26,476 nt of DNA from CALMEC01 sp964393105 (GTDB taxonomy: Bacteria; Actinomycetota; Thermoleophilia; Miltoncostaeales; Miltoncostaeaceae). The stretch covers positions 1-26,476 of the forward strand of contig CAYMSM010000027.1 in the NCBI GenBank assembly GCA_964393105.1, in the 5' to 3' direction. A program made the position numbers and the translations under genes. The notes under the pieces were generated by a model. It was not told the DNA's origin and searched no databases. It was given only the letters and a program-made list of their open reading frames with translations. The number at the start of each line of letters is the position of its first letter. Within the stretch, counting starts at the first letter, position 1. Shown here piece by piece: positions 7,291-14,807 of this stretch.

Positions 7291-7539
7291 GTGATTGATC
7301 GGGCCGAGGGAGCGGACGGGGTAGCCAACGAGGCGTGGGCGCGCGTCCGAGCGCTTGCGGACAAGGTGGCGCAGCTCGAGTCGGCCGCCGCCGCGATGGT
7401 CGACCCGGATCCCGACACGCTCGCGCGACTTGACCGTGCGCGCCTGAAGGCGGCCAGGGCCGCCCAACGCGCGTCGCTCGCCGACGCGCTGGCCGATCAC
7501 CTGGGTGACATCAACTCGCGGCGCGTCAACCATCCGTAA
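7291..7539 (+). CDS. Small alpha-helical hypothetical protein
   Basis: 82 residues from GTG 7291, chosen because a TATCGT hexamer sits 7 bases upstream and because codons from here have G/C-rich third positions, unlike the stretch after the earlier in-frame ATG at 7210. The protein is alanine-, arginine- and aspartate-rich, with two predicted helices: WARVRALADKVAQLESAAAA and DTLARLDRARLKAARAAQRA. Heptad-like spacing of leucine and alanine suggests a coiled-coil or helical hairpin. There is no signal peptide or membrane segment. I do not recognise the family. It ends 24 bases before the protease gene, so it is probably the first gene of the HtrA-moxR operon. Confidence 0.6.
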   Translation: MIDRAEGADGVANEAWARVRALADKVAQLESAAAAMVDPDPDTLARLDRARLKAARAAQRASLADALADHLGDINSRRVNHP

Positions 7540-7563
7540 GCCACGCCTTAGCGTGCGCACAAC

Positions 7564-8541
7564 ATGTCTCCCACGATTCCCTCAGAAACACGCGGTACAA
7601 CCTCGACTGTGAACTCACCACTTCCCCCCCTCACACCACGACCCAAGCGTCAGGACGGCGAGTTGCCCCGGCTGTCACCGCGTCCGGAGCACCGCGACGG
7701 GTTGCCACCGATCCAGCGCCCGCCGACGCCGCTCCCCCGACGCGGTCCCGCCGATGTCACCGGCAAGCTCACGCCCATCGGGGCAGGCCAGGCAACCGAG
7801 CGGCTGCCCGTGGAGACCACGTCGCGACACCGAGGCCCGCGGCGCGTCCTGATGGCGGTGCTGCTACTGCTCACGGCGGCGGGCGCGGGCGCGGTCTCCG
7901 CGCGCGTGTTCGCCCCGGAGAGCGCCACGATACCCGCCACCGATGGCCCGACACGACCCATCGCTGCGAGCGACACGGCGCCGCGACTTCAGGACGCCGT
8001 CCGGACGGCGGGACCGTCGGTGGTCGAGGTCAGGACCGGGTTCGGTCAGGGAAGCGGCGTCATCGTCGAGCCGCAGGGCCTCATCATCACCAACTACCAC
8101 GTCGTAGAGGGCGCGACCCGAGTCGAGGTCAGGAACGCATCCGGTGCGAGCCTGCCTGCCGAGGTCGTCAGCACCGATGAGTTCCAGGACCTGGCCGTTC
8201 TGCGCCCGGCGGGCGACGTCGGTCCGGGAATCCAACTGGTCGACGCCTCCTCGGGCACGCCCGAGATCGGTGCGGCGGTGTTTGCCATCGGCAGCCCGTT
8301 CGGGCTGCAGAACACCGTGACCGCCGGGGTCGTGAGCGCGTTTCGCGACGATGGCGGCCGGCCGGTCATCCAGTTTGACGCCCCCGTCAACCCCGGCAAC
8401 TCGGGTGGCGGGCTGTTCGACCTGGACGGACGCCTGATCGGCATCCCCACGTCAATCAAGAGCCCGATCCCCGGCAACGTGGGTCTGGGTTTCGCCGTCC
8501 CGGCCTCGCGTGTCCGCGAGATGCTCGCACGAGTCAGCTGA
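7564..8541 (+). CDS. HtrA/DegP-like membrane-anchored serine protease without PDZ domain
   Basis: 325 residues. The first 90 are proline-rich and cytosolic. A single membrane segment follows at about 94-114 (VLMAVLLLLTAAGAGAVSA), then an extracytoplasmic trypsin-like domain. The catalytic triad is visible: His179 in TNYHVVEG, Asp209 in FQDLAVL, Ser280 in NPGNSGGGLFD. The oxyanion region and GSPFGLQNTVTAGVVSA are typical of HtrA proteases, which degrade or process misfolded exported proteins. The protein ends soon after the protease domain (GLGFAVPASRVREML), so the usual PDZ domain that senses substrates is missing. The moxR gene follows after 17 bases with its own AGGAGA, so the two are probably co-transcribed. 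Substrates are unknown. Confidence 0.92.
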   Translation: MSPTIPSETRGTTSTVNSPLPPLTPRPKRQDGELPRLSPRPEHRDGLPPIQRPPTPLPRRGPADVTGKLTPIGAGQATERLPVETTSRHRGPRRVLMAVLLLLTAAGAGAVSARVFAPESATIPATDGPTRPIAASDTAPRLQDAVRTAGPSVVEVRTGFGQGSGVIVEPQGLIITNYHVVEGATRVEVRNASGASLPAEVVSTDEFQDLAVLRPAGDVGPGIQLVDASSGTPEIGAAVFAIGSPFGLQNTVTAGVVSAFRDDGGRPVIQFDAPVNPGNSGGGLFDLDGRLIGIPTSIKSPIPGNVGLGFAVPASRVREMLARVS

Positions 8542-8558
8542 TATCAGGAGACCCACGC

Positions 8559-9578
8559 ATGTCGATGTTCGAACCCACCGCAGTCCCGTCACCCGGACAG
8601 ACCCCGCGCGAACGGCTCGAAGCCGTGCTCTACGAGCTCAAGCGCGTCATCGTCGGTCAGGACCGCCTGCTCGATCGGATGATCGTCTCGCTCCTGTCGC
8701 GCGGGCATGTCTTGCTCGAAGGGGTGCCCGGACTCGCCAAGACGCTCACGCTCGAGACGGTGGCCAACGTCGCCGGCGGGCAGTTCTCTCGCATCCAGTT
8801 CACGCCCGATCTGGTTCCGTCGGACGTCGTCGGTGGCCAGGTGCTCGATCGGACCGGTGCGTTCACGACCCGTCTGGGACCGGTGTTTGCGAACTTCGTG
8901 CTGGCCGACGAGGTCAACCGTGCGCCCGCCAAGGTACAGTCGGCGCTCCTTGAGGTCATGGCCGAGGGCCACGCGTCGATCGCAGGCGAGACCCACCCCG
9001 TGCCCGCACCGTTCTTCGTGCTGGCCACGCAGAACCCGATCGAGAGCGAAGGCGTGTACGCGCTGCCCGAGGCGCAGCTCGACCGCTTTGCGATGAAGCT
9101 CATCGTCGACTACCCCACCCAGGAGGACGAGGAGGAGATCGTCCGGCGTATGGCCTCCGAGCCGCCGAAACCGCGGCAGCTGATGTCGCCGCAGGAGATC
9201 ATCACGCTGCAGGAGACGGCCGACGCGGTGTTCGTCGATCACCGGGTGCGTTCGTACGCGGTGCGGCTCGTCACCGCCACCCGCGACCCCGCACGTGAGA
9301 ACCTGGCGCATCTCGCGCCGTACCTGGAGCTGGGCGGTTCGCCGCGTGCGTCGCTTTCGTTGATCCGTGGCGCCAAGGCGCTGGCGGTCATGCGCGCGCG
9401 CAACTACGCGCTGCCCGAGGACGTCCACTCCCTATTCCTTGACTGCCTGCGCCACCGCGTGATCCTGAGCTACGAGGCGATGGCCGCCGACGTCAAGCCA
9501 GACCAGGTCCTGGACGCGATCCTCGATGCAATCCCCCAACCGCAGGTGGAACTTGGAACCGGTCGCGCAGTCGCCTGA
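8559..9578 (+). CDS. MoxR family AAA+ ATPase
   Basis: 339 residues from ATG 8559, with AGGAGA upstream. Walker A is GVPGLAKT (55-62), Walker B is FVLADEVNRAP (Asp117, Glu118), and sensor 1 lies in LATQNPIESEG (about 155-165). ALPEAQLDRFAMK is the MoxR sensor/arginine-finger region, and the C-terminal lid has GGSPRASLSLIRGAKALA. The family consists of chaperone-like ATPases that act with VWA-domain proteins to assemble or activate enzymes and envelope complexes. The downstream DUF58 and two VWA genes are its expected partners. The last 53 bases overlap the proposed start of the DUF58 gene. Confidence 0.96.
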   Translation: MSMFEPTAVPSPGQTPRERLEAVLYELKRVIVGQDRLLDRMIVSLLSRGHVLLEGVPGLAKTLTLETVANVAGGQFSRIQFTPDLVPSDVVGGQVLDRTGAFTTRLGPVFANFVLADEVNRAPAKVQSALLEVMAEGHASIAGETHPVPAPFFVLATQNPIESEGVYALPEAQLDRFAMKLIVDYPTQEDEEEIVRRMASEPPKPRQLMSPQEIITLQETADAVFVDHRVRSYAVRLVTATRDPARENLAHLAPYLELGGSPRASLSLIRGAKALAVMRARNYALPEDVHSLFLDCLRHRVILSYEAMAADVKPDQVLDAILDAIPQPQVELGTGRAVA

Positions 9579-10455
9579 GACGATTCTGCGGCGGGTCGAG
9601 CTGCGGGTTGCACGCAGGCTCGACGGCCTGTTGCAGGGCGAGCGTCGCGGACGGCGACCAGGCCCGGGCGGCGATCACTCGTTGACGCGCTCGTACGAGC
9701 CGGGCGACGACGTGCGGTGGCTCGACTGGCCGTTGTCGGCGCGCACCGGCCAACCGATGGTGCGCGTCCCCGAGCTCGAGCCGGTGTTGACGGCGTGGGC
9801 GCTCATCGACACGTCACCCTCCATGGCGTTCGGAACCGTGCGTACGACCAAGCGTGATCTGGCCCGCGAAGTCCTGGGCGGTCTCGGGGTCGTGCTGCGT
9901 CGCCGTGGTGACCGGCTGGGCGTCGCGGTCAGCGGTGGCACGGGTCTTGATGTGGTGGGCGCGCCGCATGGGGACCGGCGGGGCCTCATCACCGCGCTCG
10001 CAGCGTATGACGCCTACACGCCCACCCACGACGGTTTGCGCACAGACCTGGCCGCGGCGATCACGTCTCTGGGACGGGTGCTCAAACATCGCGGGCTTGT
10101 CACGATCCTCTCCGACTTCCCGATGTCGGACGGGCTCGAGCAGGCGCTGGGTGCCCTTGGCCGACGGCAGGAGCTGCTGTTGATCGAGCTGCGCGACCCG
10201 CGTGAACGCGAGCTGCCCCAGGTGGGGCCGCTGAGCCTGCGCGACGTCGAGACCGGGCGCACCGTGACTGTCGACACCGCCGACCCCCGGTTCCAGGAGC
10301 GATTCCGGGCCGTGTCCGCCGCCGCCGACCGCCGCCGCCAAGCCATGTTCCGCAGGGTCGGCGGACGCCACCTGGTGGTGAGCACCGATACCGATTGGGT
10401 CCTGCCCCTGGCCCGAGCGCTGATGCGCCCCGTCCCGGCACGGCGGGCGTCGTGA
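9526..10455 (+). CDS. DUF58 domain protein (VWA-like), MoxR partner
   Basis: 309 residues from ATG 9526, inside the end of moxR. A TTG near 9556 is an alternative that would shorten the overlap. The DUF58 signature is clear: GDHSLTRSYEPGDDVRWLDW (about residues 47-66), where the RxYxPGDDxRxIDW pattern is diagnostic. It is followed by a VWA-like fold with IDTSPSMAFG in place of a full MIDAS DxSxS. GLVTILSDFPMSDGLEQAL is the later VWA-like strand and helix. Unlike many relatives, it has no N-terminal membrane helices and looks cytosolic. Proteins of this type bind MoxR ATPases and are thought to link them to membrane VWA proteins. Its stop overlaps the GTG of the next gene (GTGA). Confidence 0.92.
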   Translation: MQSPNRRWNLEPVAQSPETILRRVELRVARRLDGLLQGERRGRRPGPGGDHSLTRSYEPGDDVRWLDWPLSARTGQPMVRVPELEPVLTAWALIDTSPSMAFGTVRTTKRDLAREVLGGLGVVLRRRGDRLGVAVSGGTGLDVVGAPHGDRRGLITALAAYDAYTPTHDGLRTDLAAAITSLGRVLKHRGLVTILSDFPMSDGLEQALGALGRRQELLLIELRDPRERELPQVGPLSLRDVETGRTVTVDTADPRFQERFRAVSAAADRRRQAMFRRVGGRHLVVSTDTDWVLPLARALMRPVPARRAS

Positions 10456-11384
10456 GCTTCGGCTGGCCGTATGCGCTTTTGGCGCTGCTCGTATTGCCCG
10501 CCGCCGTACTCGCGTACGCGGCGTACCGCCGCAAGGTCTCGCGGCACGCGGTGCCGTTCCCCGATGTGGACCTGCTCGTGGTCGCGTCGCAACGCGGACG
10601 GCTTCGTCGCTTCGTGCCGGTCGGCCTGGCCGCACTGGCGTTGACGGGCTTTCTCTTCGCGCTTGCGCGTCCCGAGGTGTCGCGGTCGATCCCCAAGGAG
10701 CAGGCCACCATCATGCTCGCGATCGACACGTCGGGGTCCATGTCGGCCGATGACGTCGCTCCATACCGGCTCAGGGCGGCGCAGGACGCCGCGCTCACGT
10801 TTGCCGAGCGCGTCCCGCGCCAGTACAAGGTCGGTCTTGTCAGCTTCAGCGGCAGCGCCGCGACGCTGGTGTCGCCCACAACCGATCGGGTGGCCTTCGC
10901 CGCCGCCGTCGAGACGCTCCGCGCCGACGGTGCGACGGCCATCGGTGAGGCCGTCTTCGCGTCGCTCGACGCGCTGAGCGGCTCCCAGCCGGGCGCCCTC
11001 AAGCTGAAATCGGCGCGCATCCTGCTGCTGTCCGACGGCGAGAACACCGTCGGCCGTACGCCCGAGCAAGCGGCGCAGGCGGCGCGTGAGGCCGACGTCC
11101 CTGTTGCGACGGTCGCGCTGGGGACTGCGGACGGCGTTCTGCCCAACGGCCGCCCCGTGCCCCCGAACCCCGAGGCGCTCAAGGCCCTGGCCGAGTCGAC
11201 CGGCGCCGTATCGTACGAGAGTCGCGACGCCGGGTCGCTCTCGGCCGTCTACGAGAAGCTCGGCAGCGTGATCGGGACGCAGCGGGTTCTCGATGAGGTC
11301 ACCGCATGGCCGGCGGGTATCGCGGCGCTCCTGTTGGCAATGGCGGGTCTGGCGGCATGGCGCTTCGGATCGAGGCTGCCGTGA
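10452..11384 (+). CDS. Membrane VWA-domain protein (BatA-like)
   Basis: 310 residues from GTG 10452, which overlaps the upstream TGA as GTGA. Layout: a membrane helix near 5-22 (PYALLALLVLPAAVLAYAA), a basic loop, a second helix near 56-72, a VWA domain from about 86 to 270, and a final membrane helix near 285-305. The metal-binding MIDAS is intact: DTSGSM at 92-97, a threonine in the TAIGEAVFASL region, and LLLSDGENT. This topology matches the BatA/BatB proteins of aerotolerance (Bat) operons. It probably displays the VWA domain at the membrane for the MoxR ATPase. The periplasmic or cytosolic side of the domain cannot be fixed from the sequence alone. Confidence 0.92.
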   Translation: MSFGWPYALLALLVLPAAVLAYAAYRRKVSRHAVPFPDVDLLVVASQRGRLRRFVPVGLAALALTGFLFALARPEVSRSIPKEQATIMLAIDTSGSMSADDVAPYRLRAAQDAALTFAERVPRQYKVGLVSFSGSAATLVSPTTDRVAFAAAVETLRADGATAIGEAVFASLDALSGSQPGALKLKSARILLLSDGENTVGRTPEQAAQAAREADVPVATVALGTADGVLPNGRPVPPNPEALKALAESTGAVSYESRDAGSLSAVYEKLGSVIGTQRVLDEVTAWPAGIAALLLAMAGLAAWRFGSRLP

Positions 11385-12340
11385 TCTGGCGAAGTCCCTC
11401 GTGGCTGTGGGCGCTGCTCGTGCTGCCGTTCCTGGCCGCGGCGATGGTCGCCTGGGCGCGGGATCGCAAGCGCGCAGGCGCGCAGTATGCGGATCCTCGG
11501 CTGATCGACCTGACTCCGGCACGCCGTGTCCGAGTGCTGCGTGTGGTCGCCGCGAGCCTCGCAGTGCTCGCGACCGGCCTTGGGATCGTGGCGATGGCGC
11601 GCCCCGCCCGCAGCGCGGACGGAACCCAGACGCGCAGCACGATCGTGCTCGCCATCGACACCTCCAAGTCGATGACGAAGAACGACATCGCGCCCACCCG
11701 CCTCGCGGCGGGCGTCGACGCCGCCCGGCGGTTCTTGAGCGTCGCGCCCAAGGAGGCGGCAATCGGCTTCGTCGCGTTCGCCGGCAATGCCGTCGTGCGC
11801 GTCTCGCCCGTGACCGACCGCGACGAGGTCAGCCGGGCGCTCGACAAGCTGCCGATCTCCGAGGGCACGGCCATCGGCGACGCCGTCCTGGCGTCGCTAT
11901 CGACCATCCAGGGCTCAGGCGCCCTGACCGAGGTGCCCGAGAGCGCCGAGAGCTCGCCTGCGCGTATCTTGCTCCTGACCGACGGCGCCAACTCCGCGGG
12001 CTCGTCACCGCTCGATGCGGCGGCGCGTGCGGCGGAGCTTCGCGTCCCCATCTACACGGTGCTGTTGGGCAACGACCCCGGTCGCCCGGACGAGCTGAGC
12101 CCCTCCGAGACGCTCTCGGCGCTCGCCACCCAGACCAGTGGGATCTTTACCCAGTCGACCTCCACCGAGGACCTGCGCCGGGTGTTCGAGGACATCGGCG
12201 CGGCCCTCGCATCGGTACAGCGGCTTGAGGAGCTGACCGTCTGGGTCGTCCTGGCGGCCATCGTCGCCCTCCTGCTCGCCGCAGCCGCCGTGGCCGCGTC
12301 CGAGGTTCGGCCGCGTCCGGTCGCGTCGCGCGCCGCCTGA
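11381..12340 (+). CDS. Second membrane VWA-domain protein (BatA/BatB-like)
   Basis: 319 residues from GTG 11381, which overlaps the previous TGA (GTGA) exactly as the previous junction does. An upstream ATG at 11357 is less likely. It is a paralogue of the preceding protein: a first helix LWALLVLPFLAAAMVAW, a second helix near 55-72, MIDAS DTSKSM at 92-97, EGTAIGDAVLASL, ILLLTDGANSAG, and a last helix WVVLAAIVALLLAAAAVAAS near 290-308. A tandem VWA pair behind moxR and DUF58 is the usual order. The TPR gene batC and the BatD protein of classical Bat operons are not present. Repeat element copy B begins 19 bases after the stop. Confidence 0.92.
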   Translation: MIWRSPSWLWALLVLPFLAAAMVAWARDRKRAGAQYADPRLIDLTPARRVRVLRVVAASLAVLATGLGIVAMARPARSADGTQTRSTIVLAIDTSKSMTKNDIAPTRLAAGVDAARRFLSVAPKEAAIGFVAFAGNAVVRVSPVTDRDEVSRALDKLPISEGTAIGDAVLASLSTIQGSGALTEVPESAESSPARILLLTDGANSAGSSPLDAAARAAELRVPIYTVLLGNDPGRPDELSPSETLSALATQTSGIFTQSTSTEDLRRVFEDIGAALASVQRLEELTVWVVLAAIVALLLAAAAVAASEVRPRPVASRAA

Positions 12341-12359
12341 CCACCACTCCCATACGCCG

Positions 12360-12523
12360 AGTGGTCTCCGCCGGAAGTTCGATCGCGAATCGCCGGCTGC
12401 AGATCGTCGCGATGGGGCGTCCTCGGTCGCCCGAATATAATCCAATATGCAGGACTCCCTGCGTCCTTGCCTCGCTCGATTTTCGCTCGGCGATTCATCG
12501 ACGTACTTCCGGCGGGGACCACT
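12360..12523 (-). repeat. 164-bp inverted-repeat (MITE-like) element, copy B
   Basis: This is the inverted counterpart of the element at 2043-2204, with about 14 mismatches and one 2-base indel by hand alignment. Its inverted ends are longer than in copy A: the outer 35 bases at each end match at about 28 positions, ending in GAATCGCCG on both arms. The core with GAGCGAAAATCGAGCGAGGC is identical to copy A. The plus-strand right flanks of both copies read (T/G)AGGTCC, a small shared flank. It occupies most of the gap between the second VWA gene and the FAD oxidoreductase gene; nothing else is evident there. Confidence 0.8.
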
Positions 12524-12552
12524 GAGGTCCACCGAGCTCAGGGGGTGACGGG

Positions 12553-13791
12553 GTGAGCACAGGCAACGACGTCTATTGGCAGAACGAGCAGCAGGAGCCG
12601 TTCGGCGGGCTCGACGGCCGGACGGCGGTGGATGTCGTGATCGTCGGTGCCGGGGTCGGTGGCCTGGCGACGGCATGGCATCTGGCCGAGCGCGGCATCA
12701 CGTCGACGATCATCGAGGCGCGGGCCGTCGCCTCGGGTGCAAGCGGGCGAAGCGGGGGGTTCTTCATCGCCGGCCCCGCGCCGATGTACAACGACGCGCG
12801 CGAGCTCTTTGGCGCGCACCTGGCCCGACGGATCCAGGCAGCGACCCTGGCGGCACAGCAGCAGGTCTACGCCGTGGCCGAGGCGATCGGAGCCGCCGAT
12901 TGCTTTCGCCACGTCGGGATGCTGCGCCTCGCAATCGACGCCGACGAGGCCGAGCACGTTCGCGCCCACGCGCGGGCCCTCGCCGAGGACGGGTTCCCCG
13001 GGCGCCTCGTGGATGAGGGCGACCTGCCACCACCGCTTCGCCGTTCCGGACGCGTGGGGCTCGTGACGGACCACGACGCGTCCGTGCATCCCGTGCGCTT
13101 GCTCACGGCCCTGGCCGGCGCCCTGGTGCGCCGGGGGGTGACGATCGCCGAACGTGTGTGGGTCAAATGGCCAATTGGCACACGCACCGACGGCCAAATG
13201 GCCATTTTGGAGACCACGCATGGACCGGTGCAGGCGGCGGCGGTCGTCGTAGCGGCCGACGGCGGCGTTGGCGCGCTCGTTCCACAGCTCGCCGGACGTG
13301 TCCGGGCTCGACGGCTCCACATGCTCGCGACCGCCCCGCTCCGAACGGCGCATGTCGCCCACCCGGTGTACGCGCGGTATGGGTACGAGTACTTCCAGCA
13401 GCTCACCGACCGCCGGATCCTGCTCGGCGGGTTCTCGGACTTGGACGGCGCCGCCTCGTACACCGATCGCGAAGTGGCCAACCCGTTGGTTCACGCTCGC
13501 TTGGCGCGGTATCTGGTCGAGGAGCTCGGTGTCGAGGCCCCGATCACGCACCGTTGGGTCGGGATCGTCGGCTACACCGACGACGAGCGTCCGTACGTCG
13601 GCGCGGTGCCCGGCACCGAGGGTGTCTACGCGATGGGCGGCTACTGCGGATCCGGCAACATCACCGCCTGGGTGGGCGGCCGTATCGTGGCCGATCTGAT
13701 CGCGACGGGGTCGAGCGTCGATGCCGACCTGTTCGATCTGTCACGGAATGGGCAACCGGCTGGCCCGGCGGATGCTGACGATAACCACTGA
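12553..13791 (+). CDS. FAD-dependent amine/amino-acid oxidoreductase (DAO family)
   Basis: 412 residues from GTG 12553. The N-terminal YWQNEQ segment precedes a dinucleotide-binding motif VVIVGAGVGGLATAWHLAERG (about residues 27-47, first part of it diagnostic), followed by the adenine-binding acid in IIEARAVASGASGRSGGFF. The C-terminal part has GIVGYTDDERPYVGAVPG and GGYCGSGNITAWVGGRIVADL, the FAD-binding end of DAO-fold enzymes. This resembles gamma-glutamylputrescine or glycine/sarcosine-type oxidases, which oxidise a C-N bond and reduce oxygen; the substrate is not determinable. An AT-richer patch with two AAATGGCCA repeats lies at 13165-13204. The last 51 bases overlap the convergent EamA gene. 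Repeat copy B lies just upstream, so the promoter is either in the 30 remaining bases or inside the repeat. Confidence 0.88.
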   Translation: MSTGNDVYWQNEQQEPFGGLDGRTAVDVVIVGAGVGGLATAWHLAERGITSTIIEARAVASGASGRSGGFFIAGPAPMYNDARELFGAHLARRIQAATLAAQQQVYAVAEAIGAADCFRHVGMLRLAIDADEAEHVRAHARALAEDGFPGRLVDEGDLPPPLRRSGRVGLVTDHDASVHPVRLLTALAGALVRRGVTIAERVWVKWPIGTRTDGQMAILETTHGPVQAAAVVVAADGGVGALVPQLAGRVRARRLHMLATAPLRTAHVAHPVYARYGYEYFQQLTDRRILLGGFSDLDGAASYTDREVANPLVHARLARYLVEELGVEAPITHRWVGIVGYTDDERPYVGAVPGTEGVYAMGGYCGSGNITAWVGGRIVADLIATGSSVDADLFDLSRNGQPAGPADADDNH

Positions 13792-14628
13792 GGCCAGGAC
13801 GAAGAGGCCGCCCACAACCTGCAACACCGCAAGACGCTCGTCGAGGATGGCGACCGCGAGCACCGTGGCGACGACCGGCTCGAACGTCGCGAGGATCGTC
13901 GCCGTCGAGGGTCCGACGCGCTCGGTGCCGGCGGCCAGCGCCGTGACGGCGATGACCGTCGAGAAGAGCGCGAGCGCGCAGATCAAGAGCCATCCAGTCC
14001 CGGACGTTGCAATCGGGAGATGGCCGCTGGCGCCGGCGGCGGTCAGAAAGGAGATGGCACACCCCGTGCAGACGCTCGCCGACAGCGCGACCGGGTTGAC
14101 CCGACCCACAATCGCGTGGGACAGCAGCATGTATGCCGTGAACGCAACGGCGCACCCGAACGCGAACACCATGCCCAACCCGTCGACCTCACCGATGCCG
14201 CCGCCGGTCGCGACGAGCGCTGTTCCACAGAACGCAACGACGAGTGCAACGACTTGCGCGCGGACAAGCCGCTCACGGCCGAACGCGACGGCCGCGACCG
14301 CCACGAGCACCGGGGCGATGTAGACCAGCAGCACGGCGAGCCCGGCATCCAGTCGCGTCAGGGCCAAGAAGAAAAGGCCGGTCTGGGCTGTGTAGGCGAC
14401 GATGCCCAGGCCGATCCCGGCCGCGGCGCCGCGACGCGACGGTCGGCCCGCTCGTCCGAGTGACGCGACCAGCACCCACAGGACGATCGCCGCAATCGAG
14501 AACCGCGCAGCGAGCAGGCCGCTGACCGTCAACCCTTCGTCATAGGCCAGCTTGCCGAAGATGCCCGTCGCGCCGTAGCTCGTGGCCGACACCACGCACA
14601 GGATCGTTCCGACCGTTCGGTGGGTCAC
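13741..14628 (-). CDS. EamA/DMT superfamily transporter (ten-helix)
   Basis: 295 residues from GTG 14628. Two EamA repeats are visible, each of about five hydrophobic helices: the first from VGTILCVVSATSYGATGIFG through GLFFLALTRLDAGLAVLLVY, the second from GMVFAFGCAVAFTAYMLLSH through ATILATFEPVVATVLAVAIL. LDERLAVLQVVGGLFVLASV is the typical end helix. Such proteins export or import small metabolites or amino acids; the substrate is unknown. I prefer GTG 14628 over earlier in-frame starts such as 14733 because homology begins there and because it overlaps the stop of a short upstream ORF (GTGA). The 3' end overlaps the convergent FAD oxidoreductase gene by 51 bases. Confidence 0.87.
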   Translation of the reverse strand: MTHRTVGTILCVVSATSYGATGIFGKLAYDEGLTVSGLLAARFSIAAIVLWVLVASLGRAGRPSRRGAAAGIGLGIVAYTAQTGLFFLALTRLDAGLAVLLVYIAPVLVAVAAVAFGRERLVRAQVVALVVAFCGTALVATGGGIGEVDGLGMVFAFGCAVAFTAYMLLSHAIVGRVNPVALSASVCTGCAISFLTAAGASGHLPIATSGTGWLLICALALFSTVIAVTALAAGTERVGPSTATILATFEPVVATVLAVAILDERLAVLQVVGGLFVLASVVIVSIRRASRLPIP

Positions 14629-14657
14629 GCGCGGTGTCGGTCCTGCCCGTCCTGCAT
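14625..14657 (-). CDS. Ten-codon upstream ORF coupled to the EamA transporter
   Basis: A TAGCGT hexamer (14669-14664, minus strand) stands 6 bases before an ATG at 14657, the spacing of a leaderless start. The ORF reads MQDGQDRHRA and stops at a TGA that overlaps the transporter's GTG as GTGA. This would deliver terminating ribosomes to the transporter start, which has only a weak Shine-Dalgarno. It has no obvious amino-acid attenuation run. It is inferred from sequence only. Confidence 0.4.
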   Translation of the reverse strand: MQDGQDRHRA

Positions 14658-14807
14658 TGTCGGACGCTACCAACGGCTTGAGCGCGGTTCTGATGCCACA
14701 GGCGATCGTCCGCGAGCGGGGATGTTCCAACACTCCTTGCAGTCGGGCCCGTGTCGGCGCAAGATGCGGGTCATGGACCTCGCTTGGTTCACGTCAGCTC
14801 CCTGCAG

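Noticed and set aside
8567..8577. TTCGA string as a tRNA T-loop
   Set aside because: It lies in the moxR start codons and no acceptor or anticodon stems surround it.
10014..11762. Long minus-strand open frame across the DUF58 and VWA genes
   Set aside because: Arginine-, glycine- and serine-rich shadow opposite three well-supported genes with overlapping starts and stops.
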